A DNA stretch of 64,000 nucleotides from Paraescarpia echinospica (Eukaryota; Annelida; Polychaeta; Sabellida; Siboglinidae), in assembly GCA_020002185.1 (NCBI GenBank), contig CM034543.1, positions 10,127,637 to 10,191,636 on the forward strand, given 5' to 3'. The position numbers and the translations under genes are program-made. The notes under the pieces are model-generated. The model saw nothing but the letters and a program-made list of their open reading frames with translations, did no database searches and had not been told where the DNA came from. How positions within the stretch are numbered: the first letter of the stretch is position 1; every line of letters begins with the position of its first letter. Below, piece after piece: positions 31,950 through 42,551 of the stretch.

Positions 31950-34776
31950 ACTGGAGGCATAGATAAATACAGCAGAAATACATCGGCAAAGAACAGCCTG
32001 GGAAACTGTTCTGAATCAGGATATAAATGCGTTTGTCTAAATGCAAGGAGAATAGTAAACAAAAGAAATGAACTAAACATTATGGTAGAAGATACTGACC
32101 CTCACATAATAGGTATAACCGAATCATGGGCCACCACTGATATATCAGATGCTGAATTGGGATTAACAGGCTATGTAATATTCAGGAAAGATAAAATAGG
32201 AAGAAGGGGAGGTGGAGTTATTTTATATGTTAAAGAATCTTTCCAGGCTTATGAAATAAAATTAGAAAGAGAAGCAGACTGCAAAGAAGCTGTTTGGTGT
32301 AACATAGTTACAGGAAACTCAACGTTAACGGTGGGGTTAGTTTATCGAAGTCCAAACATAAGCATAGAAGAGAACGAAAAAGTACAAAATGCTATAAGGG
32401 AAGTTAGCAAACGGGACAGTATTATTATGGGAGATTTTAACCATGGTCATATACATTGGAAATCTCAACAGAGTACGGGGAGTGAGGACCACAAGTTTTT
32501 AGATTTAGTACAAGACAGTTTCCTTTCTCAACAGGTGCTAGAGCCTACTAGGGGTGAGAATGTGTAGACATAGTTTTGTCCTCACAGAATGAATTAGTTG
32601 ACAATGTTAAATTATGTGAGCCTCTGGGAAGTAGTGATCACAACCAGATACATTTTACCATTAAAGTAAAATCAGAAAGAAATAATAAAAAGCAGTTCAG
32701 GAGAAATTTCCACAAAGGAAGATATAAGGAAATGAGGAAATATTTAGCAAAGATAGACTGGAATAATACACTGAAGAATAAGACAGCAACAGAATGCTGG
32801 AATATCTTAAAGAATGAAATAGAGTGCATCGTAGATAAATTTGTTCCCTTCAAAAAACAAGGGAAACGCACCAGAAAGAAACACTTATCGAAAGAAGCCA
32901 TTAGAAAAATTAAGTACAAACAAAGAATGTGGAAGTAATAGACGTACTGGAAATGACGAAGACTACAACATTTATAAAGAAGCCCTAAACCAAGCTACAA
33001 CTGAAATAAAAAATTCGAAGAAAAGCTACAAAAAAAATTAGCTTGTAATATAAAACAAGACAGCAAGAATTGTTATGCATATGTTCGTAGCAAACCGAAA
33101 ATTCAGGATAAGGTCGGTCCTCTAGAAGATGGTGTTGGAAATATAATATCAGAGGGATTCTTAATGGCAGAAGACCTGAATGAGTATTTTAGTTCAGTGT
33201 TTACCAGGGAAGATATTAGTTCACTGCCAGTACCAGAGGCTAAGTTCAAGGGGGCAGATTAAGACTATTTAGGACAATTAATTGTAACCCCGGAAATGGT
33301 AGCTAAGAAAATTAGGGCTATGAAGAATACTAAATCACCTGGAGTGGATGGGATTCCGCCCAAACTACTATTGGAAATTGTAGAACAAATTAGCATACCA
33401 CTTGCCACAGCTTTCAACTTGTCATTAGAAGAGGGCGTGGTTCCCTTAGAATGGAAAGAAGCGAACATTATACCGTTATTTAAAAAAAGGTTCCAGAAAC
33501 AAGACAGAGAACTACAGACCAGTAAGTTTAACGTCAGTGATTTGCAGATTATTAGAACGACTATTGAAAGATCACGTGGTGGATTTTCTTGTTAAACATA
33601 ACTTGTTAAACCCATCTCAACATGGGTTTCTAAAAGCGAGGTCATGCTTAACAAATATTTTTTTTGGAAGATATCACTAAGTGGGTAGACGAGGGATCAC
33701 CAGTAGATATCATCTACCTAGATTTTCAGAAAGCTTTCGACAAAGTGCCACATCAAAGGGTACAGCTTAAACTAAAGGCCCACGGCATAGGAAATGGTTT
33801 AATTAACTGGATAGAAAAATGGCTAATTGACTGAAAACAACGGGTAGTAGTTGATGGGGAGGCTTCAAACTGGAAATCAGTTTTGAGTGGGGTACCACAG
33901 GGATCAGTACTGGGACCTATATTATTCTTAATATATATATCAACGATTTGGATGACGATATAACAAGTAAGGTGTTGAAATTTGCAGATGATACCAACTT
34001 GTTTAGAAGGATTAAACGTGATGAAGATAGACAACATTTACAAGATGATCTTGACAGGTTGATCAAATGGTCTGAAAAATGGTAAATGTTGTTCAATTTT
34101 GGGAAATGTAAATGCCTCCACACAGGACGTGGGAACGAAGATGTACAATATACAATGAGGGGTACTGTACTAAGTACTACTGTAAAAGAAAATGACTTAG
34201 GGTTAACATTTAGTACATATATGAAGGTTTCAGAGCAGTGCGGTATTGCTGCTTCAAAGGGAAATCAAATCGTTGGATTAATTAGGCGAAACATAACGTA
34301 TAAGGAAAAAGAGCTAATAATACCACTGTGCAAAACAATAGTTAGGCCTCATTTAGAATATTGTATTCAAGCGTGGACGCCATATCGCAGGAAGGACATA
34401 GATATGCTAGAAAGAGTACAGAGGAGAGTAACGAAACTGAGAGATCTTAGTTACGAAATACGCCTAAAAATGTGGTTTAATAACACTGGAGACCAGGAGA
34501 TTGAGAGGAGATCAGACAGAAGTGTTTAAAATATTGAATGGTTACGAAAATATTGATAGAAATATTTTTTTCTCAGTTAAGAAAGATAGAAGGACCAGAG
34601 GACATGAAGTTACATTAGTAAAGGAGCAGTGTAGATTAGATATAAGGAAGTTCTCATTCTCACAAAGGACTGTAAATGAATGGAACAGATTGTCTCCTGA
34701 TTGTGTTGGTGCTAGTAGCGTGAATATGTTTAAAAATAAAATTGACACATACCTTAAAAGGGCGGGATACACGTAG
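31950..34776 (+). pseudogene. CR1 ORF2, copy C, frameshifted
   Basis: In order: GYKCVCLNARSIVNKRNELN (open here, broken in copy B), endonuclease 32082-32567 with MGDFNHGHIH, one T lost near 32567, SDHNQIHFTIKVKSERNNKK, the basic linker, deletion near 32936, SPGVDGIPPKLLLEIVEQIS, frameshifts near 33500 and 33658, YLDFQKAFDKVPHQRVQ, GVPQGSVLGP, KFADDTNLF, and the C-terminal region ending ARYT-like at 34776. It serves as a useful guide to the lesions in copy B, which are in different places. Confidence 0.9.
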
Positions 34777-34832
34777 ATAAACATTATTGGACTCTCGATA
34801 AGCCGAAAGGCTTCCTTGTCCACCTGCCATCT

Positions 34833-35150
34833 GGCCGCTACGAATTCTCGGTGATTCGATCGAGGTGTCTTGCCCTGTCGCAAACGATCGAGAAGTCGGA
34901 TTAATGGGTTCGCGCGAATGACGACGCCTGGCAGTATACGCTTACTGCCGGCCGCTACGAGTCGCATTCGGTCAAGCTGTCGGGCGATGTCGCTGTGAGA
35001 CCGCTGTTCGAGGATGGCCCGAGCTGGGTTAACGCGTCGCGATTATTGCTCATCGACGAAAATACGTTGGGGCCGACCGGAAAGTTGTTTAAAAAAACCG
35101 CTGACGTGGCGGCATGTCTTCTTCGAAGCTCGATCAGTCACTCTGGACGC
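34833..35150 (+). repeat. GC-rich 117-bp repeat array, right part, with open frame
   Basis: GGCCGCTACGA recurs at 34833 and 34950 (117 bp apart). The downstream unit reads openly from 34918 to 35149: NDDAWQYTLTAGRYESHSVK, LSGDVAVRPLFEDGPSWVNA, SRLLLIDENTLGPTGKLFKK, then TADVAACLLRSS to a TGA. G/C is favoured at third positions, unlike surrounding DNA. I do not recognise the protein. It could be part of an unrelated element or of a GC-rich tandem-repeat gene. Confidence 0.45.
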
Positions 35151-35670
35151 TGAATATTACACACACAAAAGCTTGGGAACTTAACCCACGTTAACGATTC
35201 CCACCACGCTTCACGGCTTGATTTGCCATTCTCTTGGCAGCAGGGAACCTGTGTCGTTCAAACCTGGATCTGTCCCAGTCCTTCGCCAGCGCCCAGATGG
35301 CGAAATGCGTATAACAGACGTTTATATAAGCGGACCTATTTACACATCATATGACAGGTTTCCATCATTTATTTTTTTGGCTAATACAATATACAAGTCA
35401 AGCTACGCATTGCGGAACACCCTCTAAGATACAGTGAAACCACCTGCTTGCCTAGAAATGCAAGCAACGGAATACCACGCCCCACTGAGCGCATCTGCAA
35501 CCGAGTTGCTGTAATTACATAACTAAGGCGGTTGATCAACACTCTGCCTATCTATTGGCTTGACCTTCCTCATTGACCAAATTAAACCTAAGGAAAGTAG
35601 ATTTAAACACCCACAAATAGCAGAAATGCTACACATATGAAAGTGATATATATATATTGTATTAAAATTA
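35151..35670. other. no gene recognised
   Basis: Moderately GC-rich at first, then AT-rich, ending in TATATATATTGTATTAAAA. No convincing frames. Confidence 0.5.
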
Positions 35671-36307
35671 AAACTTGTGGTCCTCAATCCCCGTACTTTG
35701 TAGAAATTTCCATTGTATATGCCGATGGTTAAAATCCCCCATAATAATACAGTCCCGTTTGCTAACTTTCCTTATAGCGGTTTGTACTTTTTCATTCTCT
35801 TCTATGCTGATGTTTGGAGTTCAATAAACTAACCCAACCGTTAACGTTGAGTTTTCTGTAACTATGTTACACTAAACAGCTTCTTCGCAATCTGCTTCTC
35901 TTTCTAATTTTATTTCATAAGCCTGGATAGATTCTTTAATATATAAAATAATTTCACCTCCCCTTCTTCTTTCGTAAACATTACACACCCTGTCAGTCCC
36001 AATTCGGCATCTGATATATCGGTGGTGGCCCATGATTCGATTATACCTATTATGTGAGGGTCAATATCTTCTACCATAATGCTTAGTTAATTTATTTTGT
36101 TTACTATGCTCCTTGCATTTAAACAAACATATTTATATCCAGCTTCAGAACAGGTTTCCAGACTGTTCTTTGCTGATGTATCTGTGCTGTCTTTATCTGT
36201 GCCTCTAGTTTAAATAGATGCAACCTATCCCATTGTCAACATATCGCAGCAGGTTCTCTGAGAAAACTGCTGCCCCCTTTCCACTTAGACAGAGGTCATC
36301 TACATAT
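35671..36307 (-). mobile_element. CR1-type LINE copy D, part 1 (ORF2 endonuclease and ORF1 end)
   Basis: Reverse complement matches copy B from the ORF1 C-terminus (SENLLRYVDNG-like) through the ORF2 start to the endonuclease (GIEDHK at the left end). It is split at 36307 by the LINE 36308-40293 and continues at 40294. Stops and deletions make it dead. Confidence 0.88.
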
Positions 36308-36309
36308 CG

Positions 36310-36474
36310 GAAGATCTCACCCAGAAGAGAGCAAGACTACTGTTCTTGTGCCGGACATTAAAGAAACAGCACAAGATTCTCGACTGTTGGTCGTATGATG
36401 GAAGGATTGTCATAAAGGACCTAAAGGGAACAATCAAAACCGTCAGTCGAGATGATGAACTAAATGCACTGTAA
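36310..36474 (+). pseudogene. LINE ORF1 C-terminal fragment
   Basis: A 54-codon frame EDLTQKRARLLFLCRTLKKQ, then HKILDCWSYDGRIVIKD, to a TAA. The pattern (charged helix, then W-x-x-DGRI-VK) is common at the C-terminus of LINE ORF1 proteins with a nucleic-acid-binding domain. It begins exactly at the insertion junction, so the rest was lost by 5' truncation. Confidence 0.7.
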
Positions 36475-36808
36475 TTTCGTTGGACATTGGCCCAAGTCAT
36501 GGTGGATATTTTGTATCTCTAGTCGGCCTATCATGGTGCTTGTTCACATAGGGACTGTACCATTCATGGACTCATTCATGGACACCTTCGTATTCTACAT
36601 ATGGTTCGTGTCTTATTTAATTACTCATATATACTTTATTACTATATGTTATCGATACATATCATGTATTCTAACTAACCTACTACAACTTAACAGATGT
36701 CACATAACGTTGTTTTTTATAAAACGGTCTGTAAATGTTATATGCAGCTATAGAAGCATTATTGTGTACAGTGTGATTATATACTTGTATATACTGCATT
36801 TCATTGCT

Positions 36809-39800
36809 ATGAGCCAATTACGTAATACTACCTTAGGTGATGTACAAGATTATGAAACTGGCAATGCTGCAATGCGGAATATAGATCCCGATTGTAATTT
36901 ACTCACAACAGATAGCTTTGTAAATACTAAATATTATCTTGAGGATGATATAAATGAAGTTATAACAAGACATAATATCTCTGATGAAGAGTTTTCACTT
37001 ATGCATTTAAATATCCGTAGCTTGCCAAAGAACATTAGCAAATTGGGTGATTTCTTGTCACTGATCGATAACAGGTTCTCGGTCATCGGTCTAGGCGAAA
37101 CTTGGTTACATAATGACAATCTTGATCTGTATGAATTGCCAGAGTACAAAAGTATACATTTGACTAGGCCCTCCAAGAAGGGAGGTGGTGTATCCTTATA
37201 TGTTCGTAAGTCCCTTGAGTGTACTGAATTACCAGAAATGAGTGTCATAACTGAATATCTGGAATGCGTTTTTATTGAAATCAAGACTCGGTCTAAGACA
37301 TGCAATAACAAAACAACTGTAGGTGTTGTCTATCGACCACCTAATACAAACATTACTGCTTTCACAGAACATGTTATCAATATTATACAAACTCTCAATG
37401 TTGATAATAAACAGTGTTACATAATGGGTGACTTTAACATTAATCTACTTAATTATGGTAGTCACACGGAAACTCAAGATTACATAGATGCAATGTTCCA
37501 ACAGGCATTTATACCCCTTATCAGCAAGCCTACTAGAATAACAGCAACAACTGCCACTGTCATCGATAATATATACAGCAATGATTTAATTGGTGCAAAT
37601 TATCAATTGCATGGAATAATATATACAGATATTTCTGACCACCTACCAATATTTTTGCTCACTAAACATACTGATAGCACAAAGGTAGAAATGACAATAG
37701 CGACTAGAATATATAATGCGCAGACTACTGCTACATTCAAAGAGAGTATAGATACAATATGCTGGGATGACGTTTATGCATGCAGAGATCCACAAGAATG
37801 TTATTCTGTATTCATTAATGAGATATTAGTTGCATACAATAATTCATTTCCGTTAGCTAACACAACTATTAGGAAAAGAAAACATAAACCGTGGATTACT
37901 ATGGGACTCCGACACTCCATTAGAACTAAAAACAAATTGTATATGTATTACTTGAAAAAACCGACTGTCTTCAATGAAACTAATTATAAAAGATATAGAA
38001 ATAAAATAAATTGTCTTATTACTGTAGCAGAAAGAGAATACTATCGACATGAGCTTCAACAGCACAAGGGTAATTTAAAAAAAACCTGGATAGTCTTAAA
38101 GAGTATTATAGGAAGGAAGGAAGCATTTTTATCTAATGACAAATTACTAATTGACGGTAAATTAACAAAAAAAAAAAAATGCATAGCTGATACATTTAAT
38201 GAATATTTTACAAGTATAGGTCCAGAACTGGCTGATAAAATACCAGTCATATCAGAGAGACCTGATGAATACCTCCAAGGAGTCTATAAAAATTCAATGT
38301 ATTTGTCGCCAACCACACCAGATGAGATAAAGGGAATTATTAAGAATTTTAAAAACTCTAGTCCTGGATGGGATGGCATAAAACCTATTATTGTCAAACA
38401 GGCCTTCTCCAACCTACTTGATCCTTTAAGTTACATTGTAAATTTATCATTTGATCAAGGATATGTTCCTGATCAACTAAAAATAGCTGATATAGTTCCT
38501 GTTTTTAAAAATGGCGATACATCATTAATTAATAATTACAGGCCTATTTCTGTCTTGCCTGTATTTTCAAAGGTTTTTGAAAGATTAATGTACAATAGAT
38601 TAATAAATTACATAATGAAACATAACATCTTGTCTAATTCCCAATTTGGATTTAGGAAAGGATATTCTACTGATATGGCTATTTCACTGCTAATTGACAA
38701 AATTAGTAAGGCAATTGATACCAAAGAGCACGTAATTGGGTTATTTCTGGATTTAGCCAAAGCCTTTGATACCGTTAATCATAATATATTATTGAGAAAA
38801 TTAACACATTATGGAATCAGAGGAAATATACTCCAATGGATTCGTAACTTTTTAAGTAACAGACAACAACGAGTAAAATTCTATGGAACAAAATCTTCCC
38901 TTAAAAACATAACATGTGGTGTTCCGCAGGGTTCAATTCTGGGACCTTTACTCTTTCTTATCTATATAAATGATTTATCTACTTTATCTGACTCAACGTT
39001 TACCATTATGTTTGCTGATGACACGAGCATCTTTATACAAGGCAACAATATAGATGAAATGGAAAATGTTTTGAACTCTGAAATAAAAAAACTATCTTTA
39101 TGGCTTAACATTAATAAACTTTCTTTGAATATACAGAAAACTCACACAGTGACCTTTAGTAATACGATCAGTATAAGAGAGAGGTGTAATAACATTTGCA
39201 TAGACGGCATACAAATTAACACTGTACATGAGATAAAGTTTTTGGGTTTGCTTATAAATAATACATTGAATTGGAGCACACACATTAAATATATATCAAA
39301 TAAAATTTCTAAGAATATTGGTATTATAAAAAAGGTGACAAACAAATTAGATAACAAATCATTGTTAAACCTGTATTACATGTTTATATACCCATATATT
39401 ACTTATTGTAATGTCGTCTGGGGAAGGGCCCCGAATATATACCTTGCTAAAATTCATTTACTCCAAAAACGAGTTTTGCGTGTAATAAGTCATGTAGGAT
39501 TTATTGAACATACGCAGCCTTTATTTACATCTTATCAAATAATGAATATTTATGACGTAAATAAATATTTATGCTGTATTCTAATGTACAAGCATAATAG
39601 GGGTATGTTGCCAGATATATATCATGATGTATTTGTCCTGCAAATATCCACACATAAATATAATACAAGACAGGAAGTAACATATAAAATACCATTCTGC
39701 AAGACTAATAATTATAGACAACTGTCTTTGGCTTATGTTGGTCCTAAAATCTGGAATACATTTATTACAAATAACTATTTACAATATTGTACATCTATTC

Positions 39801-39850
39801 ATATGTTCAAACAAAGGACCAAGCGTCTAATTCTAGCAAACATATGCTAA
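36809..39850 (+). CDS. LINE ORF2 protein, endonuclease plus reverse transcriptase, intact
   Basis: 1013 residues from ATG 36809 (MSQLRNTTLGDVQDYETGN). An in-frame ATG at 36464 would add 115 hydrophobic residues and overlaps the ORF1 stop, so I prefer 36809. AP endonuclease: LMHLNIRSLPKN (about 37000), GETWL, VVYRPPN, IMGDFNIN (37422), SDHLPIF (37636). RT: NSSPGWDGIKP (38354), YRPISVLPVFSKVFERLM, FGFRKGYSTDMA, LFLDLAKAFDTVNH (38743), CGVPQGSILGPLLF (38917), MFADDTSIF (39008; catalytic Asp pair), LGLLINNTLNWS, and the C-terminal YPYITYCNVVWGRAPN. Every catalytic motif is present with no stop, which marks this as the youngest autonomous-looking ORF in the window. Clade placement needs a tree. 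Confidence 0.93.
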   Translation: MSQLRNTTLGDVQDYETGNAAMRNIDPDCNLLTTDSFVNTKYYLEDDINEVITRHNISDEEFSLMHLNIRSLPKNISKLGDFLSLIDNRFSVIGLGETWLHNDNLDLYELPEYKSIHLTRPSKKGGGVSLYVRKSLECTELPEMSVITEYLECVFIEIKTRSKTCNNKTTVGVVYRPPNTNITAFTEHVINIIQTLNVDNKQCYIMGDFNINLLNYGSHTETQDYIDAMFQQAFIPLISKPTRITATTATVIDNIYSNDLIGANYQLHGIIYTDISDHLPIFLLTKHTDSTKVEMTIATRIYNAQTTATFKESIDTICWDDVYACRDPQECYSVFINEILVAYNNSFPLANTTIRKRKHKPWITMGLRHSIRTKNKLYMYYLKKPTVFNETNYKRYRNKINCLITVAEREYYRHELQQHKGNLKKTWIVLKSIIGRKEAFLSNDKLLIDGKLTKKKKCIADTFNEYFTSIGPELADKIPVISERPDEYLQGVYKNSMYLSPTTPDEIKGIIKNFKNSSPGWDGIKPIIVKQAFSNLLDPLSYIVNLSFDQGYVPDQLKIADIVPVFKNGDTSLINNYRPISVLPVFSKVFERLMYNRLINYIMKHNILSNSQFGFRKGYSTDMAISLLIDKISKAIDTKEHVIGLFLDLAKAFDTVNHNILLRKLTHYGIRGNILQWIRNFLSNRQQRVKFYGTKSSLKNITCGVPQGSILGPLLFLIYINDLSTLSDSTFTIMFADDTSIFIQGNNIDEMENVLNSEIKKLSLWLNINKLSLNIQKTHTVTFSNTISIRERCNNICIDGIQINTVHEIKFLGLLINNTLNWSTHIKYISNKISKNIGIIKKVTNKLDNKSLLNLYYMFIYPYITYCNVVWGRAPNIYLAKIHLLQKRVLRVISHVGFIEHTQPLFTSYQIMNIYDVNKYLCCILMYKHNRGMLPDIYHDVFVLQISTHKYNTRQEVTYKIPFCKTNNYRQLSLAYVGPKIWNTFITNNYLQYCTSIHMFKQRTKRLILANIC

Positions 39851-39870
39851 ATGCTGCTTTAATGTAATTT

Positions 39871-40074
39871 TGTCATGTTAAGATGTACCCTGTGTTCAGT
39901 GTTAGGTACTCGTATAATGTTGTCGTGTTAAGATGTACCTGGTGTTCAGTGTTACGGTACTCGTGTAATGTTGTCATGTTAAGATGTACCTGATGTTCAG
40001 TGTTACGGTACTCGCATAATGATGTCATGTTAAGATGTACCTGATGTTCAGACTTACGGTACTCGTATAATGCA
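39871..40074 (+). repeat. four 51-bp tandem repeats in the LINE 3' UTR
   Basis: TGTCATGTTAAGATGTACCT starts near-identical units at 39871, 39921, 39972 and 40023 (spacing 50, 51, 51). Each continues TGTTCAGTGTTACGGTACTC. They are followed by a T20 run (40109-40128) and (ATT)n at the element end. Confidence 0.9.
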
Positions 40075-40293
40075 TTATTAAATAAATTGTTAGTTTATTA
40101 TGAAGATGTTTTTTTTTTTTTTTTTTTTACACGAATCATAGATTTCATTGCATATATGACATGAATAAGGAACACAAGCAATGTGTTGCTTCGTTCCATT
40201 TGATACGTAATGTATACATGTTTCATGTTACTGCTACATCTGTGATACACTTAACATTATGTATCAATAAAGATTATTATTATTATTATTATT

Positions 40294-40655
40294 ATATCTT
40301 CCGTCCCAACAAAATATCCCATCTTCTTCACACATCTGCTCAACTAATGCGTTGATCGACATCCTCTTGCAGTTTCTATATGTCGGCCCCCTTCCTCCCA
40401 TTATTGACAACATTCCTGAGAGAATAATGTGTTCAACTCTTGTCTTCTTTAGCTTCCTCACTAACTTCTGTACTTCTGTACTATCCCAATTGTTCCCTCC
40501 CTGTCTGCATTAGTTGTCCCTACGTGTATTAATATAGACCCTCCCTTGCCATTTCCCAATACATTCTCTACCCTTTCAGTCACATGTTCTATCCTAGCCC
40601 CCGGTAGACAAACAACGACGTCCCCCTCACTTAGTGTCTTATCTGTCAAAACTAC
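40294..40655 (-). mobile_element. CR1-type LINE copy D, part 2 (ORF1 esterase)
   Basis: Minus strand reads DKTLSEGDVVVCLPGARIEH, ENVLGNGKGGSILIHVGTTN, EHIILSGMLSIMGGRGPTYR and ALVEQMCEEDGIF, ending at the LINE junction. It matches the ORF1 esterase of copy B up to the target site; with 35671-36307 it forms one interrupted copy. Confidence 0.88.
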
Positions 40656-40970
40656 AAAACCAACTACAGTTCCAAAGACCAATATCATGAAATTATACTA
40701 TAGCGCTGTTGAATCACTGAATGTGCAGAGAGACCTTCAGAACAGATTCTTCGACAGGAACCGCACTTCACAGCCACAAACTGACAATGACAAGACAGGC
40801 TCTGAGGTTGACAGTGTGAAGCTGGCTTTGATTGAATTATTCTGATGGACACTACACAAGACGTCATATCAATTTTGCGACAGAGCCATTTGAAACATTT
40901 GTGAAACAGTTTAATTCCTCGAAAATGTGTTCTGCTATGGTTAGTGCTCTGAAAATATTTGGCAAGTATA
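40656..40970. other. no gene recognised
   Basis: Left flank of the long-TIR transposon. A 50-codon frame (SAVESLNVQRDLQNRFFDRN) on + is of unknown nature. Confidence 0.4.
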
Positions 40971-41878
40971 TAGGCCATGGACCAGATATGCCCCTCGTGC
41001 ACCCCCCACAACTCTAACAACCCATTTTTTTTGAAGCTTTGAAGAAGATGATTTCAAGTGATAACAGTGAAAAAGTTGGGTTTCACTACCCATTCCCAAC
41101 CTATCTTGGATGGTACCCTGAAATATCGTATTTGTCATCAATGTCGCGTGGTATTTAATCACCCACACCACAATCGTCCTTGCATAGTCATATGTGTCGC
41201 AATAATAGATTTAACAAGATTGCCACCCAGAGAATTAACTCTAGGTGGCAGGTGGACAAGGAAGCCCTTTGGCTTATAGAGAGTCCGACCCTTTTATATA
41301 CGTGTATCCCGCCCTTCTGAGGTATGTGTCGATTTTATTTTTAAACATATTCACGCTACTAGCACCCACACAATCAGCAGATAATCTGTTTCATTCATTT
41401 ACAGTCCTTTGTGAAAATGAGAACTTTCTTATATCTAATCTACACTGCTCCTTTGCTAATGTAACTTCATGTCCTCTAGTCTTGTACTGAAACATTTGTG
41501 AAACAAATTACTTGTAATATGTCAAAATGAAGTCAAAATTACTTGTAATATATCAAAGTGAAGGTATTCATTTGCTGATCATCATAATAGCATTCAATAT
41601 ATATTTACTATCATGGCATGTGCCCTAATTAGCATATAATAACTGTACCCTATTTTCACTCGTGACCGCTTCGATGACATCATTATTTTTGTCAAATATA
41701 TCAATTTCCCTTGATCCCATGGCCTCTTTAAGGTCAAAATAATAATGCTTGACACTCTGCAGTATAATATCTTTCATTTGATACCAGAATTGTCTTTCTG
41801 TCGTTACAAATGGATTATATATGATGCTTCAAAGATAACCGTAGTGTCGCGGATCAAGAGGCGTAACCCAGTGCATTT
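40971..41878. repeat. left terminal inverted repeat (CR1 copy F inside)
   Basis: Pairs with 45299-45868 on the other strand. Shared landmarks are TGGTACCCTGAAATATCG, TCAATGTCGCGTGGTATTTA, TGATACCAGAATTGTCTTTC and GTCGCGGATCAAGAGGCGTA. Identity by eye is about 90 percent. Confidence 0.88.
41209..41488 (-). mobile_element. CR1-type LINE copy F, 3' end fragment
   Basis: Minus-strand 280 bp holding the last part of ORF2 (LVLRGHEVTLAKEQCRLDIR-like) and the 3' UTR with GGCTTCCTTGTCCACCTGCC, ending AATCTTGTTAAATC at about 41209. The right TIR lacks it, so it entered after the TIRs formed. Confidence 0.9.
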
Positions 41879-42118
41879 TTAATGATTACACACTGTACTC
41901 CATCAGCAATGGATTGTTTAAAATGTATATATAACATTGTTGTTTTATAAGTCATTTACGTTCTTTTGTAATATCTAGGTACATGTTTGCAGCTGGAGTA
42001 CTAGTTTTCTTACATGCTTCATCATGGTATGCGGAGATCACAATGTTGTATCCCATATTATATTATTTAAGTCTCATATTATTTTATTTAGTCTCATATT
42101 ATATTATTTAAGTCTCAT

Positions 42119-42427
42119 TTGCAGCTTATACGAATACCTCAGGTAAACTTCACATATATCAATAACTTTACATTTTATTTAAGTTGGATAATAATAAATT
42201 ATAAGCTTTGTTACTTGATATTGCATACCTACTTGTGTATGTATTTACCATTAAAACGAAAACGAACAAGTGATCAAACTGTCGAACCTACGTGTATAGT
42301 TCATGTAAAGGGCTTAAAATGTGGAGAACTTCAACACATGTCTGGTGCGGGATACAGAGAAGAAGTTAGCGAAATTGCAGGAGATCAAAGAGAAGTGACT
42401 TTCAGAACATCCAAGTTCAACCGATAG
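42119..42427 (+). pseudogene. possible N-terminal exon of the transposase
   Basis: Open 102-codon frame whose second half is KRKRTSDQTVEPTCIVHVKG and LKCGELQHMSGAGYREEVSE. Basic, with two Cys. Position suggests it belongs to the transposase; no decisive motif. Confidence 0.3.
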
Positions 42428-42551
42428 GATGGAGGACACGTGCACGCTCATCCCCAACACAGTGATGAATATCATGGCTTCCATTGGGAATGCTACAAAC
42501 TTTTCACCATAAATATGGACAGGCTGACGTCCACCTCATCACAACGATCTG

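Larger units (their letters stand above)
31190..34832 (+). mobile_element. CR1-type LINE copy C, truncated at both ends
   Basis: It begins inside the charged part of ORF1 (GRKEVRVNV) and ends in the 3' UTR at CACCTGCCATCTGG, about 30 bases before the family terminus, so it lacks the AATCTTGTTA repeats. Both ends abut copies of the same GC-rich repeat. ORF1 and ORF2 are both damaged (separate entries). No target duplication is visible. Confidence 0.9.
36308..40293 (+). mobile_element. LINE (Jockey superfamily, L2/CR1-like) with intact ORF2, inserted in CR1 copy D
   Basis: Almost 4 kb. It starts within an ORF1 C-terminus (36310-36474), then ORF2 (36809-39850), a 3' UTR with four 51-bp repeats, a 20-T run, and (ATT)n. 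The copy D sequence TACATAT|ATCTTCC is interrupted here, with ATAT on both sides (36304-36307, 40294-40297), a short target duplication. The ORF1 fragment shows 5' truncation, so the copy is not autonomous by itself, but ORF2 is full. Confidence 0.9.

Noticed and set aside
34833..35150. Bacterial contamination or horizontally acquired bacterial gene
   Set aside because: The sequence also occurs on the far side of CR1 copy C and is tandemly repeated, which argues for a genomic repeat; without a database match transfer cannot be claimed.
36464..36808. ORF2 start at 36464 with a hydrophobic leader
   Set aside because: It overlaps the end of ORF1, is highly hydrophobic and AT-driven, and the protein family begins shortly before the endonuclease; 36809 is the better start.
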